A stretch of DNA of 64,000 bases from Alentia gelatinosa (GCA_950022655.1 OX465584.1:3729694-3793693), one strand, 5' to 3'. Positions 1-11,451 are shown, counted from the stretch's first letter. Translations and numbers: made by a program. Notes: generated by a model not told the origin, from the sequence alone.

Positions 1-118
1 AAAGTTCAGTAAACCAATCAACGGAGAATAACATCACTTTGTAACACTAAATTAAACAAAACTGCTTCTAAACTATAATAAATATTAGCACCTACACATG
101 CATTTATGGACACATTTA

Positions 119-320
119 TGAGGGATGTCAGTTGGGGTCAGAATAACATTCTTCATGTGCAACTTCCTGTCTCTGAGAAATGTGGGGATGAAGGTCTATG
201 GGCAGGCTCAAATCACTGTTCTGTGGGTGTGAATGAAGCCCAATTAATATTAGTTTTGCTTAACATAAGTAAAAATCAAAAGGTGGGGTTCTATTTGAAA
301 GTGGAAAGCTGTCATCTCTG
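119..320 (+). mobile_element. family J MITE
   Basis: GGGATGTCAGTTGGGGTCAG at the left, AAAGCTGTCATCTCTG at the right: about 12-bp inverted ends of type CAGRGATGTCAG. Middle contains GGCAGGCTCAAATCACTG. The ends resemble hAT-type termini, but no 8-bp duplication is visible. Confidence 0.6.
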
Positions 321-384
321 TGTATTAGAGTGGAAGGTACATAGCCTTAGACATGCAGGATGTCAGCAGCAATCAAAGAATAAA

Positions 385-648
385 GATAAAACCAACAAGT
401 TTAGCTCAAACTTGTCCACCAGTTCCACACGGAGTGAATATCACATAACATTCAAACGAGTTGTTGAACAATGACTTTGACCAAAACCAGTTGCTTTTTG
501 TCTTTTTGTACCCCTGTACACATTAAAAGAATAGACAACACACAGGATATAGACCATGGAGAACGGAATGCTATACTCGTAGGGGCATGGAGAACGAGTT
601 CCCAATTTTAAGCCTATGGGGCAAAAATACCAGGGGTGAGATAAAGTC
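385..648 (-). mobile_element. hairpin element F
   Basis: Ends AATACCAGGGGTGAGATAAA on the right; ATGGAGAACGAGTTCCC, CCTGTACACATTAAAAGAAT and a partly decayed hairpin (TTGACCAAAACCAGTTGC) follow leftward. Confidence 0.62.
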
Positions 649-671
649 CCTGAAGTCATTTGAAGCGACAA

Positions 672-709
672 CCCCCCCCCCCCCCCCCCCCTCACACACA
701 CACACACAC
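672..709. repeat. (C)20 (CA)n tract
   Basis: Homopolymer C followed by a CA dinucleotide run; similar compound tracts occur at 48512-48540. Confidence 0.85.
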
Positions 710-711
710 CT

Positions 712-1490
712 GGTGTATGTGCTCTCCAACCAGAACCATATCTCTTGTTATACTATAAGACAGCTGGATTAATTGCAGGCCGGACAATTAAAACTAGCCT
801 TAAAAATAGCGGTTGATGTCTATGGCCCCTTTGTTGGCCAACCACCCCATGGTTAACTACCCCATGGTTTCAGGGACTTCAGGGAGTCTCATCAATGCTT
901 TATCCATGGGCAACTTGTCAGGGAAAACCATGAAGATCATGGAAGTAATAATGCACACATTGACCAGGAAGTCAGGTAGAGGGAATTAGAGAAATACTAT
1001 GGGGTTGACATACACAGGTTCTATTATGTTTTTTTCAATACTGATGACAATATTTCTGTTTTATATAAATAGTCCCAGATTACAGGGATTTCCCTGAACT
1101 ACGACATCCCTACCTATGCTTGAACATGGACACACATGTAGGCACTACACTCTCCATACACATTTACAGAACTAAGCACTCTCCATGCACAGTTACAGAC
1201 CTAACGGTGAATAGACACCGACGCAACTGCCAATAAATCGTCGATATCGAAGATCGTATCGACCGAACCTGGATTGCGCTTGGAGCAGTTACACTCACGC
1301 CCTATTTCCCGTCACTCTCCTAACGCAGTCTCTGCCATCTGAACCCACCTCGTCTCCTTGGTGTACGCCTCTGCTGGGAGACCTGTTCTGGGGGTTTTAT
1401 GATTGGCTGTAGTGTCTGTTCACCAAGCAAACGAGGGGAAGAATCACGGAGTTATACTCAGTCGGTGACTTCCGGGGGAATCCAATGGTA
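712..1490. other. no gene or repeat recognised
   Basis: Unique-looking sequence with a short local repeat of ACCCCATGGTTAACT (845-870); 1200-1470 is richer in CpG. Confidence 0.5.
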
Positions 1491-1493
1491 TTC

Positions 1494-1704
1494 TGTGTTT
1501 GTTTAACGCCCAATATGTCCCATCAGACCTACTTTGGAGGTGAGCGAATCTATGAGATAGGTTTAGGTAGAAATCCCACCCCTACACATTTACCGAGGTG
1601 AAAGTTCTTTTACTTCCCATACCACAAAGACATGGTATGAGACGGACTGGTCTTTGATATAGCAGTAATTGTACCACCGCTGGGGATGAAGGGGAAAGGT
1701 GGCT
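1494..1704 (-). mobile_element. SINE fragment (tail B)
   Basis: TTTGTTTAACGCCCAATATG tail, CACATTTACCGAGGTGA, and one body unit (TGGTATGAGACGGACTGG). No tRNA head. The G element at 1705 adjoins it. Confidence 0.65.
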
Positions 1705-2000
1705 TTATCCTACCCCTAATATAAAATCCCATAGGCTTAACATTGAGTATCCACGCTGAGTGGCATACGGAGTTTTATATGCCACTAGTGGCATACAGAA
1801 TTGTTATCACGTAATATTCCAAAATCGAAGATACGGAATAGGATAAAATCAAAACCTGATTTGTTTTAATCATTGCCAGCGCATGCCACTTCTGGAGTTT
1901 TGGCTCCGGACTTCACTCGGCTTCACCTCGTGAAATCACTTTGCCAAACTCCAGTCGTGGCGTACAGTGGGCAAGATTAAAACTCATCCAGTTTTACGAT
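1705..2000 (+). mobile_element. hairpin element G
   Basis: TTTATCCTACCCC, CCATAGGCTTAACATTG, then ATAGGATAAAAT and a hairpin (arms TGCCACTTCTGGAGTTT / AAACTCCAGTCGTGGCG) with apex TCACTCGGCTTCACCTCGTGA. Confidence 0.7.
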
Positions 2001-2005
2001 AGTAC

Positions 2006-2135
2006 ATCACACCACAAAGACATGGTATGAGAAGGACTGGCTTTTTATCTAGCAGTGGGACCCGAACCCACAACATTGCGATTACATTCAACAACCACTC
2101 CCTACTCCCAGTCAGACGAGCGAGCACCTCGGAAG
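2006..2135 (-). mobile_element. SINE fragment with tRNA-like head
   Basis: Part of a 93-bp unit (CACCACAAAGACATGGTATG) joined directly to GCAGTGGGACCCGAACCCA, the reverse complement of a B-box-bearing head. Tail lost. Confidence 0.55.
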
Positions 2136-2401
2136 GGTCTCTGAGCTGCTCGGACCGACTCCTGCCAGCTAATGGAGCTACATTAATAGTCGAGTGGATG
2201 AAACGACGGATCGCTGCCCACCTACAACTCCTCGCTGCCCTATCGCCTCATCCACTGCCCCCATCATCGGCCAACTGGGCAAACTGTGGCCCTTCATTTC
2301 CCCTCTTACCCCAGAGAAGTAATCAAACTTATCAGGGACGTCCATCAAGCTAGCTCCCTCTGGTCAATAATCGGAGGAGGCTCATCATGTGTGGCGGCGG
2401 G

Positions 2402-2468
2402 CGGGGGGGGGGGGGGGTAATCTGTGGACTAATAATAGCCGGGATGGTCGTTCGGGGGGGGGGGGGGG
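2402..2468. repeat. two G-tracts
   Basis: G16 and G15 runs separated by about 36 bp of unique sequence. Confidence 0.8.
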
Positions 2469-2556
2469 TCCCACTCAGGTCGCATGGTTCACCGGAAAGT
2501 TTCCGGGCCCTTCGGAATATATCGGAGAATATTGTATTAATGAGGAACTGCATCGA

Positions 2557-2822
2557 GATCCATAGCCACTGACAATATACCATGAGTTTTTGATTGCGGA
2601 GTAATGTCACGAGCAAAGCCGAGTGAGATTATTTATGTAGAAATCCAAAATGAATGGCATATTATCAGTGGTTATGGATCGAGTGCTGGTCATTGACTAG
2701 TTGGGTAAAATTTGTGATACCATCCCCCATTGAGTATATTTCTACAATACTCCACGGGTGTCGAGTACCAGTTTCCAATGTTAAGTATATGGGGAAAAAA
2801 TACCAGGGGTGAGATTAAGTGA
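2557..2822 (-). mobile_element. hairpin element with distinct arms
   Basis: Hairpin 2557-2680 with arms GATCCATAGCCACTGACAAT / ATTATCAGTGGTTATGGATC and apex CGAGCAAAGCCGAGTGA. It is followed by CCAATGTTAAGTATATGG and AATACCAGGGGTGAGATTAA, the shared 5' module reversed. Confidence 0.62.
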
Positions 2823-3442
2823 TATGAATCTTTACGATTCTTTCAGAGATGGCGAGTGGACTTGGTGAGCAGCATCCGAAACTATCAGAAGAAATTTGGA
2901 TGCACTTCCACTTTTCAGCTGTCGTAAAGCCCCCCTCCTTACGACAAGGCCACGACAACCGCCGATTCGAACTTTCTTGTCGGCGTTTGTCGTAGCCTTG
3001 CGTAGTTGGTGGACGCTACCCTTTATACATATGTAAATTCCTAGGTCACAGCTATATCAATCTATTAGGTGACTATCCCAGTATTGATTACATATCTTAT
3101 AAACCGGTGGAAAGAAAAAAAAAAACCGGAAAAGCAGACGACATTTCTGGGTTATTTTGGCGGGAAAACTCGGAACTCCAGATTTACGCGGGAAAATTGG
3201 CAAAGGCTCCAATATGGAAGAGAGTGGTGATGGACAGCGGCCTGGGTTAGTGCAAAGAGGCCGGGCACTTCCTCCGGGGTGTGGTAGGCGGGCGGGCGGG
3301 GGGGGGGGGGGGGTTAGAGGGGGTGTGGCGGGTGATGTGGGGGCTTAGGGGTTGGGCGGCCGGTCGGTGGGGTAGTGGCAGAGTGATTGATCCATCAGAA
3401 AATGTTTTACTGCGTCAGGGGTAAAACCACTACACGTTCCAC
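2823..3442. other. no gene recognised
   Basis: Contains GACAAGGC / CGTAGCCTTG near 2940-3000, an A-rich tract near 3115, and GC-rich sequence with a G18 run at 3298. Confidence 0.5.
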
Positions 3443-4455
3443 TCCTAGTGTGGGAGTGTAGGGTGTGTAGGGGGTGTGAGGGGTGTGTGTGGGGTGTGAG
3501 GGGTGTGTGGGGGGTGTGTGAGGGGTTTGTGAGGGGTGTGAGGGGTGTGTGAGGGGTGTGTGGGGTGTGAGGGGTGTGTGAGGGGTTTGTGAGGGGTGTG
3601 TGAGGGGTGTGTGGGGTGTGAGGGGTGTGTGAGGGGTGTGTGGGGTGTGAGGGGTGTGTGAGGGGTTTGTGAGGGGTTTGTGAGGGGTGTGAGGGGTGTG
3701 TGTGGGGTGTGTGAGGGGTGTGTGAGGGGTGTGTGAGGGGTGTGTGAGGGATGTGTGAGGGGTGTGTGTGGGGTGTGGGGTGTGTGAGGGGTGTGTGAGG
3801 TGTGTGTGGGGTGTGAGGGGTGTGTGTGGGGTGTGGGGTGTGTGTGGGGTGTGAGGGGTGTGTGGGGGGTGTGTGAGGTGTGTGTGGGGTGTGAGGGGTG
3901 TGAGGGGTGTGTGGGGTGTGTGAGGGGTGTGAGGGGTGTGTGGGGTGTGAGGGGTGTGTGAGGGGTTTGTGAGGGGTGTGTGAGGGGTGTGTGGGGTGTG
4001 AGGGGTGTGTGAGGGGTTTGTGAGGGGTTTGTGAGGGGTGTGAGGGGTGTGTGTGGGGTGTGTGAGGGGTGTGTGAGGGGTGTGTGAGGGATGTGTGAGG
4101 GGTGTGTGTGGGGTGTGGGGTGTGTGAGGGGTGTGTGAGGTGTGTGTGGGGTGTGAGGGGTGTGTGTGGGGTGTGGGGTGTGTGTGGGGTGTGAGGGGTG
4201 TGTGGGGGGTGTGTGAGGTGTGCGTGGGGTGTGAGGGGTGTGAGGGGTGTGTGGGGTGTGTGAGGGGTGTGAGGGGTGTGTGAGGGGTGTGTGGGGTGTG
4301 AGGGGTGTGTGAGGGGTTTGTGAGGGGTGTGTGAGGGGTGTGTGGGGTGTGAGGGGTGTGTGAGGGGTTTGTGAGGGGTTTGTGAGGGGTGTGAGGGGTG
4401 TGTGTGGGGTGTGTGAGGGGTGTGTGAGGGGTGTGAGGGGTGTGAGGGGTTGTAG
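3443..4455. repeat. G-rich GGGGTGTGTGA array with ~345-bp higher-order repeat
   Basis: About 1 kb of short units (GGGGTGTGTGA, GGGGTTTGTGA, GGGGTGTG) with all runs of G on the + strand. Marker variants recur: TGTGTGAGGGATGTGTGAGG at 3741 and 4081, the doubled GGGGTTTGTGA pair near 3661, 4012 and 4362. G-quadruplex formation is likely. The long Thr/His/Pro frames on the - strand are artefacts. Confidence 0.9.
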
Positions 4456-4782
4456 GACGTCAGGCAGCACCCTACACTGGACACCACTCCTACTTCATCT
4501 CCACTATAGAGTCCCAAGCCTCACAGACTCATTTTCCCGGCACCCCGTTCCTCCACACCACACCCCCTGACTCCATCTTCACCCTTTGACGCGGCTGCAG
4601 ACTCCAGCCCTGCCTCCTCCACCCCCCGCGACCCCCCCCCCCCCCCGCCGGCCATCCCCACCTCGTCCTCACTGTCAATAAAACCCTCGTGGACGGCAGC
4701 ATTCAGGACCTGCCATTTCCTCACATCTCAGAAGTTTATCAACACGGAGAAATGAGTTCGTTAGGTGGGCACCTGTTCCGCC

Positions 4783-5095
4783 TGTCGTATACTCTATACT
4801 GACACTAGGATACTGCTACGTTATACTCTATTTCATACTGACACTAGGATACTGCTACGTTATACTCTATTTCATACTGACACTAGGATACTGCTACATT
4901 ATACTCTATTTCATACTGACACTAGGATACTGCTACGTTATACTCTATTTTATACTGACACTAGGATACTGCTACGTTATACTCTATTTCATACTGACAC
5001 TAGGATACTGCTACGTTATACTCTATTTCATACTGACACTAGGATACAGCTATTTTATACTCTATTTTATACTGACACTAGGATACTGCTACTTT
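4783..5095. repeat. 39-bp tandem array, left part
   Basis: Unit GACACTAGGATACTGCTACG plus TTATACTCTATTTCATACT, about eight copies. It resumes at 5481-5525 after the N element. Confidence 0.88.
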
Positions 5096-5480
5096 ATTAT
5101 CCATCGTATACAAAGCCCCCATTGAAAATGTATGGGGACTCAGTAAACCATGACCCATTGTATAAAACCAGATACCATAACTGTTGTATACGGATTCTAA
5201 CCTGTTGTATACAGCTTCAAAACCATGGTATACGGAAAAAATAGTCCCTTTTACTATAGAGCAAAGAAATAGTTCCTATTGTTATACCCTTTAAAATGGC
5301 AATTACTTGGATTAATCTATTCGAAAAGTTGGATAATAAATGCAACAAAAGATGATTTTGTGGACAGGTAGCTCTGTAAACCACTCGCGGTAACACAGTC
5401 GCTAGCGCTCGTGTGTTACTACGCGTCAACCGCTCGTGGTTTATGGCCGCCTGTCCACAAAACCATCGCTTATTGTCTAT
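5096..5480 (+). mobile_element. hairpin element N inside the 39-bp array
   Basis: 5' TTATTATCCATCGTATAC, inner part with CATTGAAAATGTATGG, inverse repeat TTGGATAATAAATGCAACAA, then a ~125-bp hairpin with arms ATTTTGTGGACAGG / CCTGTCCACAAAAC and apex GTCGCTAGCGCTCGTG. Copies at 10795 and 37113 share order and apex. TTTAT occurs at both borders, so either a 5-bp duplication or insertion between Ts is possible. Confidence 0.75.
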
Positions 5481-5525
5481 TTATACTCTATTTTATACTG
5501 ATACTAGGATACTGCTACTTAACAC
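5481..5525. repeat. 39-bp tandem array, right remnant
   Basis: ACTCTATTTTATACTGATAC continues the array interrupted by the N element. Confidence 0.8.
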
Positions 5526-5566
5526 CCGACACTTCATACTGGTATTATGATACTGGTTTTTAGAAC

Positions 5567-5706
5567 CCCACGTAAACGGACACCCCACGTTAACGGGCAC
5601 CTTTGCTTGGAACAGATCCCTCTCTTATTAGATGTTTAATTCAACCCCGTGTAAGCGGACACTTTGGTCCGGGAAGGATGGTGTCTGCTTACGCTGGGTT
5701 CTACTG
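5567..5706. mobile_element. pogo/Tigger-like MITE
   Basis: TAGAACCCCACGTAAACGGA at the left; right end rc CAGTAGAACCCAGCGTAAGC. CAGTARAACC ends are typical of pogo-type mariner relatives. Confidence 0.5.
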
Positions 5707-5754
5707 TACTATGATACTTGTATTATACATATACTGGTACTTTATACTCGTACC

Positions 5755-6065
5755 AGTATACTAGGAGCAAAAGGTATGATAAATTATAAATGAATAACAA
5801 TTAAAAGGTTTTGGTTACATTCAGTCTATGGATAGTTGTCTCTAACCCACTTACACCCAGTCAACCTGCCATTTCTGCAACTACCTAACTCTAGGTTCAA
5901 ATCGTATCTAGCACCAGTGTGTCTTGAGGTATTTCGGTCTTGAGTTTTGGTCAGGGTCAGCTGGGCATGCCTCTAAGACCCTGAGACACTGGCCCCCCAA
6001 TATCACATATCTAACCTCTAGGCGATGTATATAAATAAATCACGTGTGAGCACGCTCTAACTAGT
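5755..6065 (+). mobile_element. family E element
   Basis: AATGAATAACAATTAAAAGG, CATTCAGTCTATGGATAGTT, CACCCAGTCAACCTGCCATT, CTGAGACACTGGCCC, right end GTGAGCACGCTCTAA. Confidence 0.55.
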
Positions 6066-6069
6066 ACTT

Positions 6070-6310
6070 TTTTCTGGTATTATGATAATGGCACTTTATA
6101 CAAGTATTATGATAATGGTACTTTCGACTGGTATCATGATACTGGTACTTTATACTGGTATTTCATACTGGTTTTATGATACTGACTACTTTATACTGCT
6201 TCTATATCCTGGTATAATGATACTGACTTTTAGAATAGTATTATGATACTTTATACTTGTCTATACTAGTGTACTTGTGTATACTAGTTCATCTTTGTGG
6301 TATTATGATA
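6070..6310. repeat. degenerate TATACTGGTATTATGATACT repeats
   Basis: Loose repetition of GGTATTATGATACTGGTACT, related to the 39-bp array upstream, with irregular spacing. Confidence 0.5.
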
Positions 6311-6489
6311 TAATATATAATAACAGTTCCTGCTGAGTGTAGAGCTACAAAAACGTATAGCATGTTTGAATTTCCACTACACGAGAATCTCTCTCTCTCT
6401 CTCGTGGCTCTTCAGTCTCCAACCCTAGAGCTGGTGGTGGGTATGATACTAGAACTTAATACTGGTATCATGATACCGGTACTGTATGC

Positions 6490-6680
6490 CGGAAACCATA
6501 GTAAATAGGTTTCATGCGGCTAAATGTAATCATAGTAATATAAAGGTTTAATATTGCTAAATGCAATCATAATAGTATAAAGGTTTCATATTGCTAAATA
6601 TAATGACAGAAATATAACGGTTTTTCGGCCTATATGTAATCATAGTAATATAAAGGTTCCACATATCTTTATATCATCAT
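6490..6680. repeat. ~47-bp tandem repeat, four units
   Basis: AATCATAGTAATATAAAGGT followed by TTCATATTGCTAAATG, diverging rightward. Confidence 0.7.
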
Positions 6681-7036
6681 AATAATAATTGGCTACATAT
6701 TGGTCAAGTATAGTATGAGAACCCTAAAGCTGCCATTGAGACGTCAAAATTCTTTCCACATTTCAGAACACATCCACCCGGGAAACATGACAAGCCTTCC
6801 CTCATCTCCCCTCAGTATGTCATCAAATAGAACAGCCGGCCGGTAAAACCCATCTGGTCGGCCACGCTTCATTGGTCACACCCATCAGCTCTCGCCTGGT
6901 TCTGCAGAAGCAGACAAACAGGGACGAGGGCTGGCAGCTCGGGCGAGTAAATTAAAACAAACACCCGGTCTAGGAGCCCGGCGGCGGGGCGAGCGAGAAA
7001 ACAGCTGGTAACTGTCATAAGGGCCTCTGCCAGTCT

Positions 7037-7258
7037 TTGTGAGCTGCTCGGTACTGCCCGGGTACTGTTCGGGTGCTGTTCGGGTACTGCTCGGTACTGC
7101 TCGGGAACTGTTCGGGTACTGGTCGGATACTGTTCGCGTACTGCTCGGGTGCTGCTCGGGTGCTGTTCGGGTACTGGTCGGGTACTGCTCGGTACTGTTC
7201 GGGTACTGCTCGGTACTACTCGGGTACTGCTCGGTTATTGCTCGGGTATTACTCGGTA
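7037..7258. repeat. GGTACTGCTCG minisatellite
   Basis: Alternating 11- and 16-bp units of GGTACTGTTCGGGTACTGCT, about 17 in all; frames on both strands are artefacts. Confidence 0.82.
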
Positions 7259-7432
7259 CATGTGGTGTCGGAAATAAAAGAACTCTCACCTCGGTAAATG
7301 TGTAGGGGTAAGATTTCTACCTAAATTCATTACATAGGTTCCATCACCACCCTCGTGGTGTAAAAGATCCTTGAGAAAGTCTGGTGAGAACCGGCAATGG
7401 TTAACTGGACGTTAAATCAAACCAACAAACCA
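7259..7432 (+). mobile_element. SINE 3' part (tail A), 5'-truncated
   Basis: Starts at GGTGTCGGAAATAAAAGAAC and runs through CTCACCTCGGTAAATGTGTA to AAATCAAACCAACAAACC. No head. A family C repeat begins directly after it. Confidence 0.7.
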
Positions 7433-7435
7433 AAC

Positions 7436-7545
7436 AGTGGTTGTCCCCCACTACAGTGGCGCTATCTTACATTTTCCTGGTGGATGATGGTGGAAGTAGC
7501 CATCACTCTGTGCCCTACAGATTCCCTCGCCTCACTCGCTCTATT
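7436..7545 (+). mobile_element. family C repeat, 3' part
   Basis: GTGGTTGTCCCCCACTACAG, GGCGCTATCTTACATTTTCC, CATCACTCTGTGCCC. Confidence 0.6.
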
Positions 7546-7889
7546 ACGCCAATGCATCTCCCTCTGTATCTGATCCCATGTGTTTGATAACGCTGTGATA
7601 TCACTCCGGCAGTTGATACGGCGTTACACGATTCCCTGAAAGCTATATCAACCTGATGGGCTCATAAAGCCACGAGTTATTAGTCTGTACTTTTATCTTG
7701 TGGCGTCAGGGCCGAGGTTGGATTTCTCATGTCATAACAGTATTGGATTAGGAGTTAATCTGTTAGACAGATCATTCATGAAATCGCTTTCTGTGTATAG
7801 ATGAATCCGCAAATTTACTTCCATCATTTATGATTTCCTCTTGCATGGAACTCCCAAAAATAAAAACAGCTAGAGAAAAAAAACAAAAA

Positions 7890-8125
7890 TAGTATGTTTT
7901 TCATGTGGAACTTGCTGCCTGAGAGAGATCAAGAAAACGCAGAGAACACATCGGTGTCGGTCACAGCATAGGGCTATAAGTCTGTGGGGAGGTTCAAACC
8001 ATTATTTAATTGGCACCAATGAAGCTCAATTCATATTTTCTTTGTTTTACACAAGAAGTCAAATTTTATATAATGAAAATGAAAACATGGATTTCCGTGT
8101 TAGTTTGGAAGGCTGTGATCATGAC
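7890..8125 (+). mobile_element. family J MITE, 5' end diverged
   Basis: TTTTTCATGTGGAACTTGCT, GGGGAGGTTCAAACCATTA, AATGAAGCTCAATTCATATT; right end GGAAGGCTGTGATCATG. Confidence 0.52.
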
Positions 8126-8282
8126 CTATGGCTTTTAAAACTTAGATGTATAGGACTCGACATTTGTGAAAGTTTGTAAAAATTACATGGATTTACTATG
8201 TGAAAAACAACGTTTAAAGATTTCTATACATTCTGTTATATTTTGATTTTTAAATTAAATACTAGCAAGGTGACCCCAATTA

Positions 8283-8500
8283 TTAAGTTAGATACAGGTT
8301 CTGCAACTCCTTAACATTATCATAACCAACTTTCAGAAAGTAACATCGGTTTAAATATTCAAGCCAAATTGTCCGATATGTCTGTAATTTGCCATCATTA
8401 CCGACACAAGTAGTGTATGAAATTGAGAGTTTGTGCATGGTTCTCTCGTATGCCATGAATCTATCTTTCATATCTCCAAGGATGTCAGCCGCCCTTCATA
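8283..8500 (-). repeat. family O segment attached to element I
   Basis: Reverse copy of the segment at 43133 (GCCATGAATCTATCTTTCAT, AAGGATGTCAGCCGCCCTTC). The frames seen here are not likely genes because the sequence is repetitive. Confidence 0.5.
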
Positions 8501-8836
8501 AATACAGAATATTGACTGGTTACACATACATGCGGCTGTATGCTACGAGGAGTGGACGCGTAGTAATACCCGAGCGTACCCGAGGTTATTGCGTAGAGTC
8601 AACTCTGAAGAGCATACACCGCTTTATCTGAAACCAGTCTATACTGTATTTATCATCCACCCTTTCTAGACAAGTGGCATGTCGCTATATCGTTTTAGTT
8701 ATGCACTATTTTTCTGTACGCACTATTTCCGTATGAGCCACCCAGAGCATACAACATATCCGTATGCACTGGGTATGTCCATACACACTCCCTATATGTT
8801 TTCTATGGACACTTTGTATTAGGTGGATAATGAATT
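8501..8836 (-). mobile_element. hairpin element I
   Basis: Hairpin at left (ACTGGTTACACATACATGCG ... CGCTTTATCTGAAACCAGT, apex around ACCCGAGCGTACCCGAGG), TGTATTTATCATCCACCC, then CACCCAGAGCATACAACATA and, at the right, TTAGGTGGATAATGAAT. Confidence 0.68.
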
Positions 8837-9283
8837 CTATAATCGTTCCTCGTTAATGTTCTGTTTGCCACATTAAGTGCAAAATACGGTTATAAAATCC
8901 AGAAATATTTATACAATATATGTAGATCCACCCGATCCTATTTCGGGCAATAAAAAAAAACATATTTTCTAAAACACAAACAACAAGCCTGGTGATTATA
9001 GTTCAAACACGGTATTTGGGGTAAACATAGGGGGGAGCTACCCCATTAAGACCGCTTCATTTGATCCACCATGGTATAATTCATGTATTTTCCCCCATTA
9101 GCTTTCATCAGTCATAACATAGGCGACCTGAGGCGTCCGCACTGCCTCTGCCCACTGGCAATGAACGTGTGACAATTACTACTCCCACCTAAGGACACAT
9201 TCAATCGTCCATTGAGCGCAGAAGCGGGCCTATAATTATTGTCCGCGGGCCTTGTGGGGCCCAGAGCCAACGGTCTCACCACT

Positions 9284-9520
9284 GGAGGCCCGTTTCCATT
9301 GGCCGATTATTCGGCGCCGATTTAGAGTCGGGAACCACCGATAACGCCCGTTTCCATTGGCCGATTATTCGGCGCCGATCTAGAATCGGGAACCACCGAT
9401 GAGGCCCGTTTCCATCGGCCGATTATTCGGCGCCGATCTAGAATCGGGAACCACCGATGAGGCCCGTTTCCATTTGCCGACGAAAACGGCGGAGATTTTG
9501 TGAGTTACCCGAAAGCCTGT
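9284..9520. repeat. 58-bp tandem array at the end of V
   Basis: GCCCGTTTCCAT recurs at 9288, 9346, 9404 and 9462, exactly 58 bp apart, with CCGATTATTCGGCGCCGAT in each unit. Confidence 0.82.
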
Positions 9521-10488
9521 CGGTGGTGCCACCGACTGTGTGTTGGTATCCAAACATCGCTGAGGGTAGAAGACTTTCACTCAGTAACCATGTTTTCACT
9601 GGTGCCACATTGCATAATCTAAGCAGAAAAAGTTGTGGGTCATTTCACGAGCTGGGTCGTTTCCATTGACCGATTTTGGGTCAGCAGTGCCAAAAGTCCA
9701 TCGGTGGTTCCTGACTGTAGATCGGTGACGGGAAATCGGCCAAAGGAAAGGGGCCTATAGATTTCTTTGGCGCACCGACCCCAGATCGGTGAGTGGGAAC
9801 GAGACTTGCAGAGAATGCTCACCGACTAATGTTTCATGCATTATGTAACAAAGCCGTCACCGACGGATTTTCTCACAGACTGACAGAATCACTTTGCTTT
9901 GCTTTTGCCGGCGATCCTCAAGGTCCTATTTTTAACATTAAAACTTACAGTAGAAGCAGTGCATACTATGGACCCTCACCGATCAATTGATAGACAGCCG
10001 GTGGCACCAACGATTGTCTTTAATGGGAACTCATATGATCGGAGCCATTTATAATAGCTAATGGAAACAGGTTTTAAGTCCAATCTAGGCGATTTTCCAG
10101 TGGCCGACGACAACGGCACCAATCCTTTTGCATCCTCACCCTTTATTTTTGTTTGTTTGGGTTGTTCAATCAGACTTTCTTTGGTTCACTTTATCAAAAT
10201 TTGCATATCCTGTTGGAATAACAAGCTGATCCAGGCATCTTGCCCTTCTCGATTATATCTTATCGAAAACCTTACAATCCTTTAGGAAATCAAGAATGCC
10301 AGTGTTACGGAAAACACTGCCCATTGCTTTTACATTCTTTAGGAATTTTTTCCTGCTCTATTTTTGTGGCCTCACCGATTATTTGATACCGACATGCCGT
10401 CGGTGGCCACCTCCAACAGACTGTCAGGGGAATTAAAATAATCGGCGCCGTTTTCGTCGGCTCATGTAAAATGGCCTATAGTCAATGA
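9284..10488. mobile_element. TIR DNA transposon V, non-autonomous
   Basis: Left GGCCCGTTTCCATTTGCCGA, then CGAAAACGGCGG; right end rc AGGCCATTTTACATGAGCCG, then ACGAAAACGGCGCC, giving imperfect inverted ends. The interior repeats CATCGGTGG and CCGATC-type motifs and has no convincing coding frame. Superfamily not assigned. Confidence 0.58.
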
Positions 10489-10790
10489 CGGGGACCGCTT
10501 ACTCCACATATCCATGGAAACCTAATTAGACTTAGCCTGGAGGGTTGGGGGAGGAGAGTTGGGGTGCGTCCTTCTAAGGCCCGTGTGGATTAAGGCATAG
10601 AAGAATTATAAAACTAGGTCCTTGGCAAGTGGGCACCCCCACTGGATCAATATTTGTGGGTTCCTGGCTAAGCTTGAGGTTAATTTCTATGAGAGCTGGT
10701 ATCGGTAGGCAATATTGTTGGCGGCGATGTGCCTAGGTGGGTTTTGGCGAGGCTCAATCATATATTTATGTAGGAGTGTTTATATTTGTA
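10489..10790. other. no feature recognised
   Basis: No frame, repeat or splice-site pattern stands out. Confidence 0.5.
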
Positions 10791-10794
10791 TTCA

Positions 10795-11130
10795 TTATCT
10801 ACCGTATACAAAGTCCCCATTGAAAATGTATGGAGACTCAGTAAACCACGAACCCAAACTGACAGTAACAAGAAGTAGACTAATCCTCTTATGCAATAGA
10901 GCAAAGAAAATAGTCCCCATTGATATATCTTTTAATATAGCAATTCATGGCTTCAATCTGGTAAAAAAAAATGGATGATAGATACAACAAACAATGGCTT
11001 TGTGGTCAGGGGGTTCTGTAAAGCACTCGAAGTTGACGTCCTGTATTACCACATATCAACCTCTCGTGGTATATTGCTGCCTGTCCAAAAACCCATCGAT
11101 GAACGCCGGTAACGTCTTTAAATAATTTTT
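10795..11130 (+). mobile_element. hairpin element N
   Basis: ATCTACCGTATACAAAGTCC start, GGATGATAGATACAACAAAC inverse repeat, then a diverged hairpin (CACTCGAAGTTGACG ... CAACCTCTCGTGG) closing near 11100. Confidence 0.65.
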
Positions 11131-11450
11131 GAATAAAAAAATAATTTTTAAAATCGTCTCTGTATAGTCTCAATGTTTCCCTGGTGTGCTTGGTGAAGCA
11201 GAATGTCCTCAGAATATCTTTTTTTCATTTCACCAAATATCTTAAACCTTTGCAAAATATTTTACGTTGATGTGTTAGTATACGAAGGATTGGGCTTCAA
11301 AGGGTAGTATCTTAAGCAATAAGTAGAATAGTTAGTAGACTAGGTGCTATGAGGCTAACTGCAACAACATGGGGATTGTTTGGTTTTACACCCAGGGTCA
11401 CATCACTGGGAGGTGGAATCTATGAGAGGAGGATAACAGACTTATGTAGA
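11131..11450. other. no feature recognised
   Basis: AT-rich sequence between an N and an H element. Confidence 0.5.
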
Positions 11451-11451
11451 A

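Noticed and set aside
3345..4517. 390-codon His/Thr/Pro frame on the - strand
   Set aside because: Entirely produced by the G-rich array; two frames are open at once and no ordinary protein composition is present.
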